Below, in pieces: positions 58,726 to 64,000 of a stretch of 64,000 nt of DNA. The stretch comes from Rhyacophila brunnea (Eukaryota; Arthropoda; Insecta; Trichoptera; Rhyacophilidae), in the NCBI GenBank assembly GCA_022495005.1, contig JAGYXB010000001.1, forward strand, positions 1-64,000, given 5' to 3'. The number at the start of each line of letters is the position of its first letter. Positions within the stretch are counted from its first letter, which is position 1. The translations under genes and the position numbers were made by a program. A model generated the notes under the pieces. The model did no database searches. It worked only from the letters and a program-made list of their open reading frames with translations, and was not told the origin of the DNA.

Positions 58726-61700
58726 CTGAAAAAGAAGGAATATGTTTCAGTTAACTATTATTTTAATAAACTTTTTTTTTATTCAAAGAATAAGACACAA
58801 GATTTCAGAATGTAACATTATATTATAATATATTGAATATAGATCATTTGAAAACATCTCATGCATATTATACACACTAGAAAAAATCATTTTGTAGAAA
58901 AAATACGACAACCGACGGGACTTGAACCTGTATCTGCTGGATTCGCGCACATATATTTTTCCAAATAAACTACGGGCGTGTTAGTTAATAATGACATTTT
59001 TTTGACTAAAAGTTGTTACAAGTTACGATAATTTTCTAGTGTGTATGCATAAAATGTTTTCAAATTATGTATATTCAATATAACTATTATTTTTTATTCA
59101 ACAAATAATTTTCAATATTTAAGAATGTAACATTATTTTTATTGAACATACATAATTTAAAAATACTTGTGAGAAACATAATATAACCAATATAATGTAA
59201 ATATGTCGTAAAAAACTTAAAATTATTGTTTTAAAAATGATTGAGAACAAACTTTATTATAAAAAAAATAAGTACTATTTTATATTAATATTATATTAAT
59301 AATCATATACTTTCATAAAAAATACTTCTGAGAAATATAATATAACCAACAGAAAAACCGCAAACACCCAGGATTTGTGCCCACGTGCACTGACCACTAT
59401 GCTACAGGAATTTTATCTAATTGCGAAAAATTTATTTAAATTAATTTATTAGACTGAATGACAATATACTCATATTATTATTAATATTAAAAGTTGTTTG
59501 AAGAACACATTTACAACGAAATTAAAAACTAAACAAGTATTTTATATGTTAAGATCACATCGCATTTAAAATACTTTTACTAGTTTATTCACAACAATAA
59601 AGTTTAGTACCTATATGAAAAGTCGTATTTCAAGTTTGATGCTATTACAATAATGAAATCTTCAATTTTAAAATAATAGCATAGCTTATACATGATTTTA
59701 TAATATTGTTTTCGATAGAAAATTGTAAGTAATGATGATAATAATAGCGACATAATACAGTGTGATTTTCCATATAATAATTATGTAAGTATATTATTAT
59801 AATATATACGTATTTTTGTATTGTCAAGTAAATAACATATACATTATGTAAATCGAAAAATAAATTAAGTTCGGTTACCTAATTATAATTAGAGGTATTA
59901 AAAACTTTATGTATGTACGTAATAACGCATCAACAATTTAATATAAATCCATTTACTGTAATGGCGAACTGTTAAATGGATAAGATGCATACAATTCCAT
60001 ATGTATTTAGTCTTTTCATGACTTTATTTTCTTTCAACTTGTATAATATTAAACGTCATGGGTCCTAGGTTCGAATCCTGGGTCTGGCTTGGAAAATTTG
60101 TGTATGAGTCAGAGTATAGACCTAATAGGTTAAACATGTGGCTGACATCCATTTCTCGTAGAAACAAAATCTGTTAATACAAAACCTCCAGCCCATGATC
60201 TTATTAGGATCGCTCATGGTTAAAAAAATATATTATTAAAATACTCACAATATTTCTAATCTTCATTCAGCTTATCCGTCATGGTGGTGGTGGTGGTGAT
60301 GATCGTCACCATATCCTCCATAGCCTTGTTGACCGTATCCTCCATATCCCTGTTGACCATATCCTCCATAGCCTTGTTGTCCGTATCCCTGTTGACCGTA
60401 TCCCTGTTGACCGTATCCTCCATAACCCTGTTGACCGTATCCTCCGTAACCCTGTTGACCGTACCCTCCGTAACCCTGTTGACCGTATCCTCCGTAACCC
60501 TGTTGACCGTACCCTCCGTAACCCTGTTGGCCGTATCCTCCATATCCCTGTTGCTCATATCCGCCATAACCTCCATATCCTTGTTGTTGTCCATATGCGC
60601 TATATTGCGGTTCTGGTATACTCACTGCAAGACCCATCAACATGGTCACCAGGAATAGCTGTAAGACAAAAAAATGTTTTGACTGTGATAAACAATTTTT
60701 TTTATTTCTTAATAGCAACCAACATCACTACCTTAGTTATGTTAACAATATACATAATATTAAAAAAAACAATCACTTTTAATTTACCTAAATCTAGTAT
60801 AATGCTACTAAGAGCTTCTAACGATAGAATATGAACAATGAAATTTAATACATTTTACTAATAATTTACATTTTTAAGTATTTTAAATAATCAATACTTA
60901 TTAAAAACATAGTGAACTGTTATAAAATATGCGTTCATAGAACAAATTCATTTTATCATTAGATAGAAATGGTTTTCTGATATTTTATAATATCTAAATT
61001 AGTTGTTTAATAAAACTTGCTTCAAATATTTCGAAAATACTTTTCAATAAGCATTTATATCTACTACAGAAATGCTGAAGAACATTGACAATTAATGACA
61101 TTTTCACACTTTGCCAGCCGATAATTTGTAGGATTTAAAAAAATACTTAATTCAGACACAATAATTTTTAAAAAATATTTGATAATAATAAAGGTATATA
61201 GCTAGGTACTAATGATTGTTGATGAAATTCAATAAATATATTTATTTTGTAAATACGTTGGTAAGTAAACTCGTCACGTTATAATAAAATATATGTTTCA
61301 AATCAATGTCAAATTTAATATTTCAATATAATAATGGAACACTTCATTAATTTTATAAATATTTTATCTAAAGTAATAATTATTATGTCCTTCTAAGTGG
61401 ACAAAACCGGTTCAGATTTTTAGTAAATTATTTATATTAAGGATTTTATTATATTAGTAAATAAACGAATACTTAATAATATATTATATGGCCTTCTGGT
61501 CGAGCAAAACTGATTATGATCGTAATTGAAATAGGTTTGTAGATTAGGAAAAGTGAGTTGGGATGTAATTCCCAACCAGGGTTCCGCAATAATTTGCAAA
61601 AGTTTATGAAAAACTATTATCATGAACCTTTTTGTTCATTGATAAAATAAAAAAGAGGTTAATTTTTACATATTTATAAAATGATAAAGTATTTTTAAAA

Positions 61701-62890
61701 ATGAAGCATTGTTAGATGTCGGTCATAAATTATTATCAATTATTATCAATGTACATAGCAAGCTTTTTGTAGCTACAAGGATCAAATGAATAGCAATAGT
61801 TGATGAATTGAACTGTTAATAAAAAATGATGCATTGTTAATTACACAATTAATTGCACAAATAAAATTTTCACGCTAACCTTACAATACAGAAATGAGAA
61901 TAGCATTATTTTATTTTATTTATTGGCCCGGCCGGTGGTTTATTAGCGGACACTTTTGAAAGATACGCTATATTACTTTTAAAATTAGATTTCGGCGACG
62001 TCAATAAGTTGTCAATGTGTATGGACGTGTATAACACAATTTCAAAGCAAAAATAAATAATTAATATAAAATTTGATACCTACTATAAAGTATATTCAAG
62101 GCTATTTTCTAAAATATATTTACCGCGTTTTCTTTTACAATTAAAATATACTCCAATGTACCTTAATTATATATATATTATACGCCAGTTTGATTTTTAG
62201 AAAATGCTTTAACATTGAATAAAACAGGTTGAAAATCACTGAATATAAACAGACGAAACGGATTCTAATCTTTATCAAATTATGTAGATTAACTAATTAT
62301 TGTTGCTGCCAAAAGTTGGTAAGTCAATAATTTAGATATTTAGAATAAAATTAAAAACGGATTATGACGTCTCTATACATAAACATGTATGCTATAAAAA
62401 ATATTCAAGGTCATCCAATACGATGCATATAAAGCACAAAAAAATTAGCATTATGCCTGTTTTTAGGGGACATGTTAAACTTTCAACATAATTGTAATTA
62501 CCCCACAATATGATTTCGACACTTACCAACTTTTGACAGTAACACACGATATGCTTTAATTAATTATTAGTGAATATAATATTATACTACTTAAGTCTTT
62601 CTAAGCAAACGAAATCGATGCCTATCAATGTTTCCTAATGTAATATGTAACTTATCACTAATATATTGTGTAATTATATTTTAATTAATAATGAATATCT
62701 TTTGTTTATTTAATTTATTATAGTGTTTTTAATCGTGTCATATTATAATTAAATTTATTCATGTTATCTCACCGTCATTATTAAGGTTTTCATGATTTTA
62801 TAATGTTTTATATAATTTTCCTATGTGTAAATCACTAAACGAAAATCTATCACAGTTTGAAGGCGTTGGCAAGGATTTTTCTGTTTTATA
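58575..62890 (-). CDS. Gene B: secreted Gly/Gln/Tyr-rich protein with polyhistidine tail (3 exons)
   Basis: Paralogue of gene A. CDS is complement of exon 1 (62793-62773, MKTLIMT, donor GTGAG) joined to exon 2 (60658-60272, acceptor GTCTTACAG), 135 residues. Signal peptide [20 protein letters not shown]; mature part starts [10 protein letters not shown]. The body is about ten [14 protein letters not shown] decads, followed by GDD, seven His and DG. A donor (GTGAGT) lies 23 nt after the stop, and exon 3 (58725 to about 58575, acceptor CTTTTTCAG) is 3' UTR. Because both exon junctions and the late 3' UTR intron position are conserved with gene A, the model supports itself. The junction is under 50 nt from the stop, which should avoid nonsense-mediated decay. 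Gly/His/Gln-rich secreted proteins of insects include cuticle components and antifungal peptides, but the role here is unknown. Confidence 0.78.
58775..59150 (-). mobile_element. Repeat A: inverted arms around a tRNA-like core, copy b
   Basis: Left arm 58780-58862 (TATTCAAAGAATAAGA, AGAATGTAACATTATATT, TTTGAAAACATCTCATGCAT) and right arm 59040-59145 (ATGCATAAAATGTTTTCAAA, TTATTCAACAAATAA, AGAATGTAACATTATT). The core at 58905-58985, read on the minus strand, has an A-box-like GTAGTTTATTTGG and B box GGTTCAAGTCC at tRNA spacing. Lies in gene B intron 2. Confidence 0.7.
59151..59420 (-). repeat. Related duplicated repeat with second tRNA-like core
   Basis: AAAAATACTTGTGAGAAACA, TAATATAACCAA at about 59160 recurs as AAAAATACTTCTGAGAAATA, TAATATAACCAA at about 59318. 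It is followed by 59345-59410, whose minus strand has TAGCATAGTGGTCAGTGC (A box) and GGGCACAAATCCTGG (poor B box). Confidence 0.45.
59421..60050. other. Gene B intron sequence, nothing recognised
   Basis: AT-rich; 59655-59720 resembles gene A intron sequence at 40180-40250. Confidence 0.4.
60051..60232 (+). mobile_element. tRNA-derived SINE, 5' head and part of the distal stem missing
   Basis: GGGTCCTAGGTTCGAATCCTGG (perfect B box), GACCTAATAGGTTAAACATG, GTGGCTGACATCCATTTCTC, ATCTTATTAGGATCGCTCATGG and an A-rich tail. It ends just before the gene B exon 2 donor. Confidence 0.85.
60249..60658 (-). other. Gene B exon 2
   Basis: Acceptor GTCTTACAG before 60658; stop at 60274-60272; donor GTGAGTATTT after 60249. 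The open frame extends upstream of 60658 into intron sequence, which would add a non-conserved N-terminus; the splice site is preferred because gene A has the same one. Overlapping open frames in other phases and on the other strand are repeat shadows. Confidence 0.82.
60659..62772 (-). other. Gene B intron 1
   Basis: 2.1 kb of AT-rich DNA with no recognised element, starting GTGAGATAAC and ending GTCTTACAG. It is shorter than gene A intron 1, which carries a SINE, a MITE and an RTE copy. Confidence 0.55.
62773..62793 (-). other. Gene B exon 1 coding part
   Basis: ATGAAAACCTTAATAATGAC, G, then GTGAGATAAC. Seven codons in phase 0 with exon 2. Confidence 0.72.
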
Positions 62891-63060
62891 CTAAGATACG
62901 AAAAATTGCTCCGAGCGTCATAGATTTTATTCGGTCACCATTTTTTTCTCACCACGATGAAAACCCACCAATCACCTCTAATGTCTTCTAATATTCAACA
63001 ATAACATGGTAATTTGATTATATTATAAATACATTTATACCATGATGCAAAAAAAACAGT
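62794..63060 (-). promoter_or_regulatory. Gene B promoter region with conserved TATA box
   Basis: Minus-strand TTAGTATAAAACAG, TATA core 62890-62885. Upstream conserved blocks shared with 45783-46080 include GACGCTNGGACG / GACGCTCGGAGC, TTAGARGTRATTGGT and ATTTATAATATAATCAAATTAC. Confidence 0.6.
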
Positions 63061-63244
63061 GGAAGTTTTATATTATTTTTATTTAGACAAACTTTGAGAT
63101 AAACGTAGTGCAAACGATGTTTAATGGGTTATAGTAAAAGATATTGGACGCATGTGATAATTTTTGAAGATGTCCATCAAGCGGTTAACCTTTTTGATAT
63201 AACTATTGGGAGGAAATATGACTTGAGGGGGAGAGGTATAGAAA

Positions 63245-63410
63245 TTTATTATCAAATTACATTTTTTTTTAATCACCGAATAATTCGTATGAATGTAACA
63301 TTATTGTGTGTGTGGAAGTATTTTCAAAATGATGTATGTTTAATAATTAGAATGTTACATTTTTAAATCTTGTGAATTATTCGTTGAATAAAAAAATAGT
63401 AAGTTAAAAA
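63245..63410. repeat. Repeat A arm fragments, copy c
   Basis: AATAATTCGTATGAATGTAA and AGAATGTTACATTTTTAAAT, then TTATTCGTTGAATAAAAA, inverted arm pieces of Repeat A without the tRNA-like core. Confidence 0.5.
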
Positions 63411-63419
63411 AAATACTGG

Positions 63420-63669
63420 AGTGATCCGTGTCAGTTAGTAATTAAAGTGAATTAAAGTTATTTAAAATACAGAAGCCGATCGCCAATTAGTAGTCTTGCT
63501 TATACTGACAACGGTACACACGGCTTTCCGTGACTCTACCAGTGTACAGTGAGCTATTGTGGTGACGTAGGTACGAGCTCAGGTTTCGCTATAGTTTCGC
63601 CTTCAACAACACAACGAACCCTTACGAATTTATTTATTAAGGAAGTACCTACTTATAACCTTATAAATT
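63420..63669 (+). mobile_element. 5' LTR of a Ty3/gypsy-type retrotransposon
   Basis: Starts AGTGATCCGTGTCAGTTAGT and ends TTATAAATT, the AGT...AATT pattern of gypsy-group LTRs, immediately before the primer site. About 250 bp. Only this LTR is in the window, so its start is inferred from pattern rather than by LTR comparison. Confidence 0.6.
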
Positions 63670-63686
63670 GGCGCCCAACGTGGGGC
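63669..63686 (+). promoter_or_regulatory. Primer-binding site, tRNA-Lys type
   Basis: TGGCGCCCAACGTGGGGC is 18 bases complementary to the 3' end of a tRNA-Lys(1,2)-type tRNA including CCA. It primes minus-strand DNA synthesis of the retroelement. Confidence 0.9.
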
Positions 63687-63697
63687 TGAAAGTGAAA

Positions 63698-64000
63698 ATG
63701 GCGACCGGAATTCTGACAAACGAACAGTTGAAGGATTTGATAAAAGAACTGACAAAAAACGCAAAACATAGAAGTTTTTTGCAGTGCACAGCAAGATACG
63801 ATGGGACCAACAATAGCAGCCAAGTGGAAGCATTCGTCGCAACTGCGACTGTGTTCAGGACGATTGAACACATCAACAAGTATAATTCACTGATTGGATT
63901 ACAGTTTCTATTGGAGAAACATGCTGCTACATGGTGGATGGGAGTTAAAGATACCATCACTTCCTGGGAAGATGCAATGGCGGGGCTTAGGCACGCTTTT
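63698..64000 (+). CDS. gag: Gag of Ty3/gypsy element (Arc-like capsid N-lobe), runs off the window
   Basis: The ATG at 63698 lies 12 bp after the primer site and opens 101 codons without a stop to the window edge. The start MATGILTNEQLKDLIKEL is followed by FLQCTARYDG, SSQVEAFVATATVF, LQFLLEKHAATWWMGVKD and WEDAMAGLRHAF. The spacing CTARYDG...VEAF...AATWW..GVK is the capsid N-terminal lobe shared by insect gypsy Gag proteins and the domesticated Arc genes. LTR and primer site directly upstream argue for a retrotransposon rather than a host Arc gene. The opposite-strand open frames at 63630-63960 are shadows. pol and the 3' LTR would lie beyond 64000; intactness cannot be judged. Confidence 0.85.
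   Translation, partial: MATGILTNEQLKDLIKELTKNAKHRSFLQCTARYDGTNNSSQVEAFVATATVFRTIEHINKYNSLIGLQFLLEKHAATWWMGVKDTITSWEDAMAGLRHAF

Noticed and set aside
60256..60834. Other frames over gene B exon 2 and the frame extension upstream of 60658
   Set aside because: Shadow frames. The extension reads through the conserved splice acceptor into intron sequence and is not conserved in gene A.
63630..63960. Minus-strand frames of 70-99 codons at the right edge
   Set aside because: Antisense to the Gag reading frame.
1..64000. CRISPR array, bacterial operon, rRNA or integron structure
   Set aside because: No regularly spaced direct repeats with unique spacers, and all coding evidence is eukaryotic.

Overview
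This is AT-rich, intron-bearing, transposon-dense eukaryotic DNA, almost certainly from an insect or another arthropod. The evidence is eukaryotic splice sites, short first coding exons that split signal peptides, tRNA-derived SINEs, RTE-type and RNase-H-type LINE debris, Helitrons, piggyBac, many hAT elements, and a Ty3/gypsy element primed by a tRNA-Lys-type binding site. The order cannot be fixed from sequence alone. There is no prokaryotic operon structure and no CRISPR array. Most long open frames are accidental or are shadows of transposon genes.

Host genes. Two paralogous host genes lie on the minus strand, at about 36.79-45.87 kb (gene A) and 58.57-62.89 kb (gene B). I reconstruct both as three-exon genes. 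Exon 1 carries a conserved TATA region and seven codons. Exon 2 holds the rest of the protein: the signal-peptide core, a Gly/Tyr-rich repeat body and an acidic plus polyhistidine tail. A splice donor follows shortly after the stop codon, and exon 3 is entirely 3' UTR. All three exon regions are recognisably similar between the genes, so a whole locus was duplicated. Gene A's introns were then filled with SINEs, MITEs, Helitrons and an RTE copy.

Mobile DNA, left to right. 0.3-2.1 kb: 5'-truncated LINE. 3.6-5.4 kb: hAT MITEs, one nested in a foldback MITE. 6.7-7.5 kb: 820-bp foldback element between TTAA sites. 8.7-16 kb: small MITEs, SINEs and an isolated 98-nt hairpin. 16.7-18.8 kb: nearly intact ZMYM1-like hAT transposase gene. 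21.3-23.1 kb: broken piggyBac transposase. 24.9-25.1 kb: 92-bp minisatellite. 25.9-27.1 kb: element with inverted repeats of unknown class. 28.5-29.1 kb: hAT with exact boundaries. 29.8-33.8 kb: nested stack (LINE in foldback repeat; LINE in hAT in LINE). 38.7-40.1 kb: two abutting Helitrons. 44.5-45.5 kb: RTE. 46.95-49.72 kb: 2.77-kb element described below. 54-58.3 kb: LINE relic, two hAT derivatives with target duplications, foldback MITE. 63.4 kb to the right edge: start of an LTR retrotransposon with Arc/gypsy-type Gag.

Best candidate for an undescribed system. The element at 46952-49721 has about 318-bp terminal inverted repeats. Its only gene encodes a PIN/FEN1-like nuclease-type domain followed by a cysteine-rich tesmin/TSO1-like CXC domain. 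No DDE transposase, reverse transcriptase or Helitron protein is visible inside. It looks like a cut-and-paste element family whose mobility protein, or cargo, is a PIN-CXC protein. This copy is dead, with three frameshifts.
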